NCBI RefSeq assembly: GCF_030929555.1
Contig: NZ_JAVFVT010000021.1
Coordinates: 62,001-126,000 of the forward strand
DNA from: Paenibacillus sp. LHD-117
GTDB lineage: Bacteria; Bacillota; Bacilli; Paenibacillales; Paenibacillaceae
Length of the DNA: 64,000 nt
Direction: 5' to 3'
In this document: positions 1 through 11,427 of the stretch, in pieces
Numbering within the stretch: the first letter of the stretch is position 1
Layout: every line of letters begins with the position of its first letter
Translations under genes and position numbers: made by a program
The notes under the pieces: generated by a model
Told to the model about the DNA's origin: nothing
The model's database searches: none
What the model saw: only the letters and a program-made list of their open reading frames with translations

Positions 1-88
1 CCGCCCTCGCGCCGTCGTTGAAACCTACGCATACGCCCAGCAGCAGCGTCGCCAGTCCAAAATATACAGCACGTCTATGTTTTAACAT
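1..88 (-). CDS. N-terminus of an exported or membrane protein (partial)
   Basis: The window shows only the first 29 codons; the rest lies beyond base 1. The ATG at 86-88 is preceded by a GGAG box at 98-101, nine bases upstream. The residues are a basic start (MLKHRR) followed by a hydrophobic stretch (VYFGLATLLLGVCVG), then polar residues. This fits a signal peptide or a first membrane helix. No family can be named from so little sequence. Confidence 0.6.
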   Translation of the reverse strand, partial: MLKHRRAVYFGLATLLLGVCVGFNDGARA

Positions 89-131
89 GTTTTTACACTC
101 CTTGCCAATTGTTTTTTTGCCATGAAAATAC

Positions 132-176
132 AAAAAAAGCACGCCTCTCCCTACTCTCGTAAGGAAAAGCGTGCTT
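132..176 (-). terminator. Rho-independent terminator of the broken MFS gene
   Basis: An 8-bp perfect stem (137-144 with 169-176, AAGCACGC/GCGTGCTT) is followed on the minus strand by a run of seven T (complement of 132-138). It lies downstream of the MFS pseudogene and upstream of the gene at 1-88, so it separates the two units. Confidence 0.7.
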
Positions 177-259
177 CGCTCATCTCTAAAAGTTCTCTCT
201 ATTTCGACGAATATCTACTTCGATGTTACGCCAAAGCCGTAACATTGTCAATCATTTCC

Positions 260-1523
260 TCACTGCTCGCTAACTACCGCATTTCTAACTGCCTGCTCCT
301 CGGGTTTATGCTTGAAGAGCGGCACGAGCAGCAGCATGCCGAGGAACATGGCCGTTCCCGCGGCGCAATAAATGCCGACGAGCGGAACGCCGAGCTTTAG
401 CAGATTGCTGGACACGAGCGTCATCAGCACCATCATGCCCATAAACATCGGCGTCAAAACTCCGTTGACCCGGCCGACATACCGCTCCTCGGAAGACTGC
501 AGGATGAGCGTGCTTATGCCGATCTGAACGCAAGGAAACCCGAGACCGCTGCAACGCGAACGTCAGCGGAATGTTCGTCGATATGCCCACGCCGACCATC
601 GAGATCGAGATGCACAACATCCCTAGCGCCAGCAGCTTCTGCGGCGAAATCTTTTTGGCGAGCGCCATGACCGCCCCGCCGCCGATCATCATCGCGATTC
701 CGTACGTCATCAGTAGAAATTGAAGGAACTCCTTCTCCTGGCCGAGCCTGTCGGTGACGATAAACAATCCCAGCGTCTGCACGATCCCGACCGCAATGCC
801 CGCAAGCGCGAACGTGCCGCCTAACGACTTCAGCACCGGGCTTCGCCATACATATTGAAAGCCGTCTTTCAGCTCGACCCAGAACCTGCGTGTTCCGCCT
901 TCAAGAGCAACCTCGCGTTCAACCTCCCGATCCGGCGGAATCCGGAACAGGACAAGCGCCGACAACAGAAACGCAATGCCCATGATGGCAACCGACCAAC
1001 GGATGCCCAACATTTGATAACACGCCACGCCGATCGAAGGGCCGATGACCATGAAGATAGCCACAAGCGATTGAAACAGCGCCATCGACGACTGAAGCTG
1101 CTCCGGATCGATATGCTGTTTGAACAGCTTCATGGCCGAAGGCTACGAGAATTGCGAGAGCACTGCCGATACGAACGTCACGAGATACACCATATGCCAG
1201 GAGCCGAAAATGATCGTGAGCAGAACGGCGAACACGGACGCTGCGGATAGCAGATCGCACCAAATCATCGTCAGACGCGGCTTCCACCGATCCGCGAACG
1301 TCCCTCCGACGATCGAGAACACGAAGATCGGCAGCGTCTCGACAAACGCCATCAGGCCGACCGCGAACGGATCGTCGTTCGTCATTTCCGTCACGTACAT
1401 CAGAATCGCAAAGTTGCGTACCCATATCCCGATTTGCAGCAACACGTTGGATAACAGAATCGTCTGGAAAAACCGGTTGCGAAACAGCTTGCCGACCGAC
1501 GCCGGCGCCGCTCCTGCCTACAT
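260..1523 (-). pseudogene. MFS transporter, broken by two TAG codons and a frameshift
   Basis: Three stretches of one MFS protein follow each other. Codons from 1523 give ATG-TAG, then a readable stretch (AGAAPASVGKLFRNRFFQTI, then LLSNVLLQIGIWVRN) to a second in-frame TAG at 1143-1145 (SQFS-stop-PSAMKLFKQH). The same frame continues to about 550, where one extra or missing base shifts reading into the frame that ends SEQ-stop at 260. Restored, the protein would be about 420 residues with the usual 12 helices. Both TAG codons could come from CAG (Gln) by C-to-T change, and SQFSQPSAMK would read naturally. The RBS-like GAGAGAGG before the start is intact. Sequencing error cannot be excluded, but three separate lesions favour decay. 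Confidence 0.8.
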
Positions 1524-1553
1524 CCATCCTCTCTCATTTCCGTTCCGAATCGA

Positions 1554-2786
1554 TTAAACCTCTCTACGATCCTTCGGCAAGAGAATCGCAAGCAATCCAA
1601 TGACCGGAAGGAAACTCGCAAGCAGCATTACGTATTCCATGCCCTGCGCGTCCGCCACGTTGCCTAGCACGACCGAACCTAATGCGCCCATTCCGAAAGC
1701 AAGGCCCGTAATCAGTCCGGAGGCCATGCCGACCTTGCCTGGCATCAGCTCCTGCGCGTATACGACGCTGACCGAGAAACCGGATTGCAGAATAAAGCCC
1801 ATGACCGCCATTACGGGGTACACCCAGAACAATGGCAAATGCGGCAGCAGCAGCGCGAACGGCGCGGCGCCAAGAATGGAGATCAACATCATCTTCTTGC
1901 GGCCGATCCGGTCGGCCATCAAGCCGCCCATGAACGTGCCCGCCACGCCGAAGATCATGAACAGGAACAGCGGCACCTGCGCTGCCTGTATCGTCAAGCC
2001 ATATTCGTCTCTAGCAAAAAACTGATAGAAGTTGCCGATCGCAGCCGCGTACCAGGATCGGGCGAAGACGACAAGAAGAAGGATCGATAAAGCCAGCGCG
2101 ATGACTTTTCTGCCGGTCGCTATCGATGCACCATTTGCGGATGCCGCTTTCTTCTTCGGCACCTTCCCGCCGTGCTCCGCAAGCCGCGCCGTATACCAAG
2201 GTACGACCTTGAACGAGATCGCGATCGCAAGCGCGGCCAGCAGCATGCCCCATGCCACGCCCCGTTGGCCCAGCGGTACGAAGATGGCCGCGGTCATAAT
2301 CGGACCCAGCGACTGGCCGAAGTTGCCCCCGACCTGGAAGATCGACTGCGAGAACCCTCTCCGGCTGCCCGCCGCGAGATGGACGACGCGGGAGCCTTCG
2401 GGATGGAAGACGGCCGAGCCTATGCCGACAAACACAACGGACAGCAGCAAAAGCGCGTAGTTCGGCGCGAAGGCGAGTCCGGCCATGCCGGCCATGCTGC
2501 ACAGCATGCCCGCCGGCAGCATCCAAGGCGTCGGCCGTTTGTCCGAGAAGATTCCGACGACGGGCTGCATGATGGACGAGGTCATATTCAGCGTGAAGGC
2601 AATCCAGCCGATTTGACCGTACGATAGTTTAAGAGACTCTTCGAAAATCGGGAACAGCGCGACGACGACCGTCTGCATCGCATCGTTTAATAGATGGATC
2701 GAGCTGATCGCGAACAACATGGCGTAGATGGTGGCCGATTTTACCGCGCTCGCGGTAGAGCCGGCCGCCGTGGTCTGAGATGACAA
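1554..2786 (-). CDS. MFS transporter, fosmidomycin-resistance (Fsr) type
   Basis: Twelve-helix inner-membrane exporter of about 410 residues. Family hallmarks seen are SSIHLLNDAMQTVVVALFPI in helix 1, the PVVGIFSDKRP loop after helix 2, and SAVFHPEGSRVVHLAAG with FQVGGNFGQSLGP in helices 4-5, the typical Fsr pattern (HPEGSR, GGNxGQSLGP). Family members export fosmidomycin-like or other small compounds; the real substrate here is unknown. I start at the TTG at 2784-2786 because AAAGGCAGG sits eight bases upstream; ATG codons at 2834 and 2870 give longer proteins but lack an RBS. The mostly intact MFS pseudogene lies 30 bases downstream on the same strand, so the two may once have been cotranscribed. 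Confidence 0.85.
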   Translation of the reverse strand: MSSQTTAAGSTASAVKSATIYAMLFAISSIHLLNDAMQTVVVALFPIFEESLKLSYGQIGWIAFTLNMTSSIMQPVVGIFSDKRPTPWMLPAGMLCSMAGMAGLAFAPNYALLLLSVVFVGIGSAVFHPEGSRVVHLAAGSRRGFSQSIFQVGGNFGQSLGPIMTAAIFVPLGQRGVAWGMLLAALAIAISFKVVPWYTARLAEHGGKVPKKKAASANGASIATGRKVIALALSILLLVVFARSWYAAAIGNFYQFFARDEYGLTIQAAQVPLFLFMIFGVAGTFMGGLMADRIGRKKMMLISILGAAPFALLLPHLPLFWVYPVMAVMGFILQSGFSVSVVYAQELMPGKVGMASGLITGLAFGMGALGSVVLGNVADAQGMEYVMLLASFLPVIGLLAILLPKDRREV

Positions 2787-2912
2787 GAAGAGGACCTGCC
2801 TTTCGGTTGGTGATGGGAGACAGCTCGACATTACCAATCCTAATCCAGCATGCGTGTTCCTTACGGACAAGGGATGGCTTCATTGCTCAAACACGTTTTG
2901 TTGTCTTGATTG

Positions 2913-2941
2913 ATTATACTCTCAAGGTTTCAAGTCAACAA
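2913..2941 (-). promoter_or_regulatory. Sigma-A promoter of the Fsr-type transporter
   Basis: On the minus strand TTGTTG (2936-2941) and TATAAT (2913-2918) are 17 bases apart; an overlapping TTGACT (2933-2938) is an alternative -35. A direct repeat TCAAGGT/TTCAAGT lies in the spacer and could bind a regulator. The TTG start is about 120 bases downstream. Confidence 0.6.
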
Positions 2942-3024
2942 AAAACTCGCCTTGAAGCCATTCCCTTGCCCTTCAGTCTCACTTACCTGAATAATGATGG
3001 ATGTCGGACTATCTCTTTGAATTA

Positions 3025-4128
3025 TTAGTTAGAGAAACGAATGCACACAGGAGACGGAAGCTTCAGTTCGTTGCCCGTCGGTTCGAGCTTGCCGCTCAGC
3101 GGATCCCTGCGGAATACGACGACCGTGCCGCTCTTCTGGTTCGCCGCCAGCAGATAGTCGCCTTCCGGCGTTATGCCGAAGTTTCGCGGCTGCTCGCCGC
3201 CGCAGCCGATATGCTGAATGGCCGTCAGCTCGCCCGATTCCTCCGCCACTTGGAAGACCGCGATGCTCTGATGCCCGCGGTTCGAGCTGTACAGAAATTT
3301 GCCGTCCGGAGACAGATGGATATCCGCGGAATCGTTGTAGCCGTCGTAGTCGCTTGGAATGGACGAATACGTCGTTCCCTTTGTCAAAACACCCTTTTCC
3401 CTGTCCACATACAACTGTGTGACGCTCGAAGCCAGCTCATTCGCTACATAAGCGACGGGCAACTCGGGGTGGAATACGATGTGGCGAGGTCCGTAGCCGC
3501 CCGGCAGCATGCATTCGTGCTGCAGCGACAATGTTCCCTCTTCTTTATTGTAAAGATACGTCACGACGGCATCCATGCCTAGATCGACGGCGCATACAAA
3601 CGCCGTGCCCGGCATCGGGGCGATGCAATGCGCGTGCGGCTTCTCTTGGCGATCCGTTACGGGACCAGGCTCGCAGGCATGCTGCAGGAGCGCGGTCGCT
3701 GGCCCAACTTCGCCCTCCGGCGAAATCGGAAGCACGGCAATGCTGCCTCCCGTATAATTCGCCGCGAACGCCGCGGTGCCGTCCGCGTCGACGCTAACGT
3801 AACAAGGATGCTCGCCAATCGTCGAGGCGCTGCTCGTCACGCGTCCCAGCAGCCCCGTCTCGGCATCGATGTCCAGCGCGGCAATGACGCCGCCCGCTTC
3901 GCCGCCTGCCTCCGCGATTTCTTTGACCGCGTAAAGCTTCGTCCCGTTCGGGTGCAGCGCCAAGTACGAGGCGTTCTCCACGCCCTCCACCTTCTGCAGA
4001 ATGTCGAGACTTCCGTTCGACTTATCGAACCTGCAGACATGAATCGTAGGCTCATTTGTTTCCCCATAGGAACCAATGTACAAAATGCCGTTGCTCCATC
4101 CGTTGTGAGATCTGCCCAAATCGTTCAC
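3025..4128 (-). CDS. Lactonase family protein (6-phosphogluconolactonase-like, seven-bladed propeller)
   Basis: Cytoplasmic beta-propeller of about 367 residues. The family hydrolyses 6-phosphogluconolactone or related sugar lactones. Signatures seen are ILYIGSYGE, EKPHAHCIAPMP, GGYGPRHIVFHP, YNDSADIHLSPDGKFLYSSN, GEQPRNFGITPEGDYLLAAN and SGTVVVFRRD, in the right order and spacing for YkgB/Pgl-type lactonases, and the length is normal. No signal peptide. The start is uncertain: GTG at 4128 overlaps the RBS AAAGGGTGA, so the TTG three codons later (4119) is equally likely. A single-gene unit between two others; no clear terminator was seen before the promoter at 2913-2941. Confidence 0.88.
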   Translation of the reverse strand: MNDLGRSHNGWSNGILYIGSYGETNEPTIHVCRFDKSNGSLDILQKVEGVENASYLALHPNGTKLYAVKEIAEAGGEAGGVIAALDIDAETGLLGRVTSSASTIGEHPCYVSVDADGTAAFAANYTGGSIAVLPISPEGEVGPATALLQHACEPGPVTDRQEKPHAHCIAPMPGTAFVCAVDLGMDAVVTYLYNKEEGTLSLQHECMLPGGYGPRHIVFHPELPVAYVANELASSVTQLYVDREKGVLTKGTTYSSIPSDYDGYNDSADIHLSPDGKFLYSSNRGHQSIAVFQVAEESGELTAIQHIGCGGEQPRNFGITPEGDYLLAANQKSGTVVVFRRDPLSGKLEPTGNELKLPSPVCIRFSN

Positions 4129-4218
4129 CCTTTCTAGCTATTCCTAATTTCGTTATACAACTAAAGTGACCATAGCACAACCATACCGGCAGGACAAACA
4201 CTTTTTTGCCATTCCCTC

Positions 4219-4247
4219 TTCACAAGCTAGATTTGGTATGATACAAT
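4219..4247 (+). promoter_or_regulatory. Sigma-A promoter of the LytTR gene
   Basis: TTCACA (4219-4224) and TACAAT (4242-4247) are separated by 17 bases, 49 bases before the ATG. The -10 box overlaps a cre site. Confidence 0.6.
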
Positions 4248-4260
4248 GTAAGCGCTAACA
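4247..4260 (+). promoter_or_regulatory. cre site (CcpA operator)
   Basis: TGTAAGCGCTAACA matches the cre consensus TGWAANCGNTNWCA at all 14 positions. It begins in the -10 box and covers the expected transcription start, the usual place for CcpA repression under good carbon supply. Confidence 0.75.
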
Positions 4261-4295
4261 TTTCATGGATTCTATTCTTATAAGGGGGATTTGGG

Positions 4296-4640
4296 ATGAT
4301 GAGTGTTGCGCTGAACGAGAGGAACGTGTACGAGAATTTCGATCAAGAGTCGGATGTGCTGTATTTCAAACTTGGCAGTCAAGGACTCGTAAGCTTCCAT
4401 GGCAGAAACTACAATAGAAAGAAGAGAATGACTGCCGAAGAGCTCCGCAGCTTGACGAACGAGAAGAATTATTTCCAAATCAGTTCGGATTGCTTCATTA
4501 ATCTGAGCAAGATTAGATCCATCTCGGACGGCACGGTTTATTTCGGATCGCAGAACTCCGACGCCAAGCAATTGCATGTGAACCGCCGCAAGCAATATGC
4601 GATCGAGCAGGTGTTCCAGCAATTTTCGCAAACAAAGTAG
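4296..4640 (+). CDS. Stand-alone LytTR-type DNA-binding protein
   Basis: A 114-residue protein that matches the LytTR fold across residues 15-110: strand VLYFKLGSQGLVSFHG, then NYFQISSDCFINLSKIRSI (the FxxxSxxxxxNxxxI core) and LHVNRRKQYAIEQVFQQF (the VSRRxxxxV end). It has no receiver domain or membrane segment, so it is probably a one-component regulator or needs a partner. The start is fixed by GGGGG seven bases upstream of ATG 4296. It stands alone between its own promoter and a strong terminator, and the cre site indicates carbon catabolite control. Targets are not visible here. Confidence 0.8.
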   Translation: MMSVALNERNVYENFDQESDVLYFKLGSQGLVSFHGRNYNRKKRMTAEELRSLTNEKNYFQISSDCFINLSKIRSISDGTVYFGSQNSDAKQLHVNRRKQYAIEQVFQQFSQTK

Positions 4641-4665
4641 AGCGCGCCGCGATCAAGCGCAGCTA

Positions 4666-4707
4666 ACAGCCGCCTCGCCCCGACAAGGAGCGAGGCGGTT
4701 GTTTGTT
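4666..4707 (+). terminator. Rho-independent terminator of the LytTR gene
   Basis: Perfect 9-bp GC stem (4670-4678 CCGCCTCGC with 4690-4698) followed by TTGTTTGTT. Confidence 0.75.
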
Positions 4708-4777
4708 GCGCGCGGCGCTGTTATGCTAGGGATGAGAGCTTTTACCATGTTCATAGGATAGAGGGGGATTATCGGGA

Positions 4778-5773
4778 ATGACAGTTCAAGGAAAAGCATA
4801 CGAAGGACAATTCCACGACGAGCAAGCGATCTGGCTGCAATGGGGACCGTACGAAGCGGCCGCGCTGCCGAAGGTTGGCGCGAATCTTATCGCGTTCCGC
4901 GATAAGAGCAAGGGTTACACGCTGCTGAGAGAGCCCTCCCCGGAAGAGATGGACGGCTTCCGCGAGCGTCCGATCGTGCACGGGATTCCGGTGTTGTTCC
5001 CGCCGAACCGATACGAGGACGGCACCTTCGCTTGGAACGGCCGCACGTACGCGTTCCCGGTAAACGAGGCGAGCACGGGCAACCATCTGCACGGGTTTTT
5101 CCACGATGCGGCTTGGAGCGTCGACGAATACGGCGTAACGGGCACGGAGAGCTACGCGCAGTTCAGCATCGCAATCGACGAGTCGCATCCGATCTTCGAA
5201 TATTTGCCGCATCGCTTCGCGCTTCGCCTGCGTTATTCGCTTAGCGACAACGGCTTGTTGCAGCATGTGATGGTCATCAACAACGGCGAGGAAGCGATGC
5301 CTTGCATGATCGCGTTCCATACGACGATCAACGCGCCGTTCGCGCCTGGCAGCACATCCGAGGACTACCGCTTCACGATGACGACGGGCAAGCGCTGGGA
5401 GATGAGCGAGCGCATGCTTCCGACCGGCAAGCATCAGCCGCTGCTCGAAGAAGAAGTCGCGATGCAGACGACCGGCGTCTCGCCGTTCTGGCAGCCGATG
5501 GACAACCACTACACAAGCGAGACGCAAGGCGGACGCAACAAAATGGAGCTGACCGATACGCGGGAAGGCGTGACGCTCGTCTACGACGTCGGAACGGCCT
5601 ACAAGCAATGGATGATTTGGAACAACAAAGCGACGCCTGGTTTCTTCTGTCCCGAACCGCAGTTGAACCTGGTCAACGCGCCGAACGTCGACCTGCCCTC
5701 GGAAGAGATCGGCCTTGTCTCGCTGGAGCCGGGCGGCATCTGGGAGTCGACAAGCCGTCTGTACTTGCGGTAA
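4778..5773 (+). CDS. Aldose 1-epimerase (galactose mutarotase-like)
   Basis: A 331-residue cytoplasmic protein of the galactose mutarotase superfamily, which interconverts alpha and beta anomers of aldoses. Seen are an N-terminal substrate loop GIPVLFPPNRYEDG (about 70-83), the conserved ASTGNHLHGFFHDA with the catalytic-type His pair (about 95-108), FHTTINAPFAPG (about 186) and FFCPEPQLNLVNAPN (about 288), where the Glu corresponds to the usual catalytic base. The ATG at 4778 has GAGGGGG nine bases upstream. The gene's natural terminator now lies beyond an inserted TnpB element (see 7141-7184). It may serve the nearby beta-galactosidase pathway, but that is inference from position. Confidence 0.88.
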   Translation: MTVQGKAYEGQFHDEQAIWLQWGPYEAAALPKVGANLIAFRDKSKGYTLLREPSPEEMDGFRERPIVHGIPVLFPPNRYEDGTFAWNGRTYAFPVNEASTGNHLHGFFHDAAWSVDEYGVTGTESYAQFSIAIDESHPIFEYLPHRFALRLRYSLSDNGLLQHVMVINNGEEAMPCMIAFHTTINAPFAPGSTSEDYRFTMTTGKRWEMSERMLPTGKHQPLLEEEVAMQTTGVSPFWQPMDNHYTSETQGGRNKMELTDTREGVTLVYDVGTAYKQWMIWNNKATPGFFCPEPQLNLVNAPNVDLPSEEIGLVSLEPGGIWESTSRLYLR

Positions 5774-5775
5774 TT

Positions 5776-5907
5776 CTTGAACGCTCCCGCCACTTAGCCA
5801 ACGCTTGAAGTGGGGGATTCTTGGGTAATCGATCCTACCGGTTCGAATCGTACAGCTAGAAGTTGTACACCAAGCGAAACTGTGGTTCCCACAGCTATAG
5901 CGAGCAG
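5776..5907 (-). ncRNA. Putative omega-RNA (reRNA) of the TnpB element
   Basis: In TnpB elements the guide RNA scaffold is transcribed from the tnpB 3' end and right end, and the guide is the flanking DNA just past the element. Here the 132 bases after tnpB contain several short hairpins (for example GCGAGTAGCTG/CAGCTACTCGC-like pairs and TGTGGGAACCACA) and end with the stem-loop at 5787-5816. The predicted guide is the next minus-strand sequence, about GAATTACCGCAAGTACAGAC, which is the end of the epimerase gene. The scaffold probably reaches into the tnpB coding end. Boundaries are inferred from the family, not measured. Confidence 0.5.
5787..5816. repeat. Right-end hairpin of the TnpB element
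   Basis: CCGCCACTT (5787-5795) pairs with AAGTGGGGG (5808-5816) with one G-G mismatch at the third position. The left-end copy has C there and pairs perfectly. Confidence 0.7.
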
Positions 5908-6996
5908 CTAAACAGCTACTCGCTTTATATTTTGAGCCGCATTCTCGTCTCGATCATGCAGGGTATTGCACGAAGGACAGCTCCACTGCCTCACAGTTAG
6001 TTGTTTGACTTCTGGATTCACAAAGCCGCAGACATGGCAGGTTTGGCTCGTCGGCGCAAAAGTATCTGCCACTTTTAAGGTGCGACCATACCATTTGGCT
6101 TTGTAGCGGAGCAGACGCTCGAACTCGCCCCAGGACGCATCCGCGATCGATTTGGCAAGCTTATGATCTTGAAGCATATTCGCCACTTGCAAGCTTTCGA
6201 TGCTGATGGTTTGGTTTTCGCGAATCAGCTTTGTCGTGAGCTGTTGCAAGAAGTTCTGACGGGTATTTGCTATTTTCTCGTGAATGCGAGCCACCTTTTG
6301 CTTGGCTTTTTTCCAGTTCGATCCCCCTTTGGTACGTCGGCTCATGCGGCGTTGCCAGAAAGCTAACTGCTTTTCGTATTTGTGGTATACCCTGGGATTC
6401 GCAATCCGACTGCCATCCGAGCATACGGCAAACGTTTTAAGCCCAAGATCCACACCGGTATGCTTCTCAGCTGGCGGCAATGGTTGCTGCTCCACCTCGC
6501 AAACGAGAGCGACAAAGTATTTGCCTGCCGCATTCCGCCGCACCGTTGCCGACAGAATGCGGCCTTCGCAGACTCTCGAATTTGCACAACGAATCCAGCC
6601 AAGCTTGGGAAGCTTGACCCTATTGCCGCTCATCGCAATGTTGCCGTTTGTATATCTTGTCGTATAGCTTTGTACAAGGTTTTTACGGCATTTGAAACGC
6701 GGAGCTTGATTTTGCTTCTTGAAAAACCGGTCGAAGCTGTCCGCTACCTGGCGCACGGCCGATTGAAGGGCAATGCTATCGACAGCCTTGAGCCATTCAA
6801 AGGCAGCTTTCAGTGCTGGCAGCCCAGTGGCGCAGGCGTGATAAGATAACCCCTTGCCCGTTGCTGCATACGAGTCATTCCATTTCGCCAAGAAATGGTT
6901 AAAGACAAACCGGCAACAACCAAACATCTGGCGGATGAGCGTTTGCTGTTCTTCCGTAGGGTAGATGCGATATTTATACTCCTTATGGACCAACAT
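5908..6996 (-). CDS. tnpB: TnpB, RNA-guided nuclease of IS605 type
   Basis: About 362 residues, full length for TnpB. RuvC-like catalytic residues are all visible: Asp in [11 protein letters not shown], Glu in IESLQVANM and Asp in [11 protein letters not shown]. The zinc ribbon CHVCGF...CPSC sits between the second and third motif. The N-terminal half has the usual [14 protein letters not shown] and FNHFLA segments. TnpB cuts DNA next to a TAM using a guide RNA from the element's right end and so helps retain the element at its donor site. ATG codons at 7008 and 6996 are possible; GAAAGG abuts the first, so I prefer the second. No lesion was seen, so the protein may be active. Confidence 0.9.
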   Translation of the reverse strand: MLVHKEYKYRIYPTEEQQTLIRQMFGCCRFVFNHFLAKWNDSYAATGKGLSYHACATGLPALKAAFEWLKAVDSIALQSAVRQVADSFDRFFKKQNQAPRFKCRKNLVQSYTTRYTNGNIAMSGNRVKLPKLGWIRCANSRVCEGRILSATVRRNAAGKYFVALVCEVEQQPLPPAEKHTGVDLGLKTFAVCSDGSRIANPRVYHKYEKQLAFWQRRMSRRTKGGSNWKKAKQKVARIHEKIANTRQNFLQQLTTKLIRENQTISIESLQVANMLQDHKLAKSIADASWGEFERLLRYKAKWYGRTLKVADTFAPTSQTCHVCGFVNPEVKQLTVRQWSCPSCNTLHDRDENAAQNIKRVAV

Positions 6997-7077
6997 GCCG
7001 CACAACATCCTTTCAAGTAATGGATAGACCTATTATAGCACACATGTTCGTATTTGGTTCAAAAAATAACGATTCAT

Positions 7078-7106
7078 CCCCCACTTAGCCAAACTTGAAG
7101 TGGGGG
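7078..7106. repeat. Left-end hairpin of the TnpB element
   Basis: Perfect 9-bp stem CCCCCACTT/AAGTGGGGG (7078-7086 with 7098-7106) around AGCCAAACTTG. Nearly the same sequence as the right-end hairpin, in the same orientation. Confidence 0.7.
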
Positions 7107-7140
7107 TATTCTCGTTAATTTTGATAAAGCGTTAGACAAC

Positions 7141-7184
7141 AAAAGCATCTTCGCCCGGCGTTTGCCGATTGAAGATGCTTTTTT
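7141..7184. terminator. Bidirectional terminator between lacZ and the TnpB element
   Basis: A 12-bp perfect stem AAAAGCATCTTC (7141-7152) with 7171-7182, T-rich on both sides. On the minus strand it ends the beta-galactosidase unit. On the plus strand it looks like the original terminator of the aldose epimerase, now 1.4 kb away because of the insertion. Confidence 0.75.
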
Positions 7185-7237
7185 CATGCGGTCTTAAAGA
7201 TATAAGGAAATTATCCCTCTAATCAAGCTATTTCCGC

Positions 7238-10603
<3,366 letters not shown>

Positions 10604-10635
10604 TTAAGAGACGGACATCGCTTTATGAAAGAGCG

Positions 10636-11364
10636 CTATCCGCCCTGCGTTCGGTATTCTTTCGGCGTAACTCCGACGACCTTCTTGAACAGCTTATTGA
10701 AATAGACCGGATCGGCGTAGCCGACTAGCTGGGCGATTTCGTAATTTTTCAAATGCGGGTGATCAGTCAGAAATTGTTTGGCCTTGGCGATCCGCACGGC
10801 GATCAAATAATCGGTAATCGTCTCCCCGGTTTCCTGTTTGAACAGGCGGCTCAAGTAATTCGCGCTCATCCCTACCTGCTCCGCAAGCGCCTCCATATCC
10901 GGGCTTTTCGCGTATTCCGACTCCAGAACGGCCCGCACTTGCTGAGCGGCGGAATTGCCTTTGTCGGCGGGATCCGCGGGTTTCGCTTCCTCCGCCTTCT
11001 CTTGCCGGATCCTCAGCAGGAGCTCCTGCAATGCCCCCTTGTCCACGGGTTTGAGCAGATAATCCATCACCCCGAACCGAAGCGCCTTCCGCGCGTAATC
11101 GAATTCGCTAAAACCGCTGAGGACGATTTTCACGATTGGCCTATCCTTCAGCTTCTCAGCCAGCTTAAGTCCGTCCATCATCGGCATTTTGATATCCGTG
11201 ATGAGGACGTCCAATTCGCCGTCGGCTAATCCCGAGATATGCGTCCATGCGTCCAGTCCATTGCTGTAGGATCCGACGATCTCGACGTCCAGCCCCATAT
11301 TGCCCAAAATTTTCGCCAAGCCGCGCCGTATCATTTCTTCATCGTCCGCAATGATGACTTTCAT
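10636..11364 (-). CDS. Response regulator, REC plus AraC-type HTH (YesN family)
   Basis: A 242-residue regulator. The receiver domain (1-118) shows the acidic pocket IIADDEEMIRRG, the phosphorylatable Asp in VLITDIKMPMMDG, the Thr/Ser position in IVLSGFSEFDYARKA and the Lys in YLLKPVDK. Two HTH motifs of AraC type follow (MEALAEQVGMSANYLSRLFK and IAQLVGYADPVYFNKLFKKV). The linker is short, so it is smaller than the usual 500-residue YesN. ATG 11364 is chosen because AAGGAG is eight bases upstream; GTG 11373 abuts the RBS. It ends an operon with an ABC importer but has no kinase next to it; the only YesM kinase in the window is at 23922-25787. Confidence 0.9.
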   Translation of the reverse strand: MKVIIADDEEMIRRGLAKILGNMGLDVEIVGSYSNGLDAWTHISGLADGELDVLITDIKMPMMDGLKLAEKLKDRPIVKIVLSGFSEFDYARKALRFGVMDYLLKPVDKGALQELLLRIRQEKAEEAKPADPADKGNSAAQQVRAVLESEYAKSPDMEALAEQVGMSANYLSRLFKQETGETITDYLIAVRIAKAKQFLTDHPHLKNYEIAQLVGYADPVYFNKLFKKVVGVTPKEYRTQGG

Positions 11365-11427
11365 CTTCTCCACTCCTTAAGGCGCGATACCCTTAGTGTG
11401 CGGCATTGAAGTCCTTTGTACAAGCGA

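Larger units (their letters stand above)
5776..7123 (-). mobile_element. IS200/IS605-family element, TnpB-only (IS1341-like)
   Basis: One tnpB gene on the minus strand lies between two subterminal hairpins of near identical sequence (7078-7106 and 5787-5816), the usual end structure of these peel-and-paste elements. No tnpA (Y1 transposase) is present, so movement would need TnpA in trans. The left end probably starts right after TTTAT (complement of 7124-7128), a pentamer that could be the target/TAM site; the right end is near 5776-5778 (minus strand GTTCAA). An extended -10 box TGCTATAAT (TATAAT complement at 7032-7037) precedes tnpB. The element separates the epimerase stop codon (5773) from the hairpin at 7141-7184. 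Exact ends are inferred. Confidence 0.75.

Noticed and set aside
2172..2627. Open frame antisense to the Fsr-type transporter
   Set aside because: Charged low-complexity product typical of an antisense frame in GC-rich DNA; the sense frame has clear MFS motifs.
4769..5608. Open frame of 279 codons on the minus strand
   Set aside because: Antisense to the aldose epimerase; Arg/Val-rich composition, no RBS, no family features. A GC-bias shadow.
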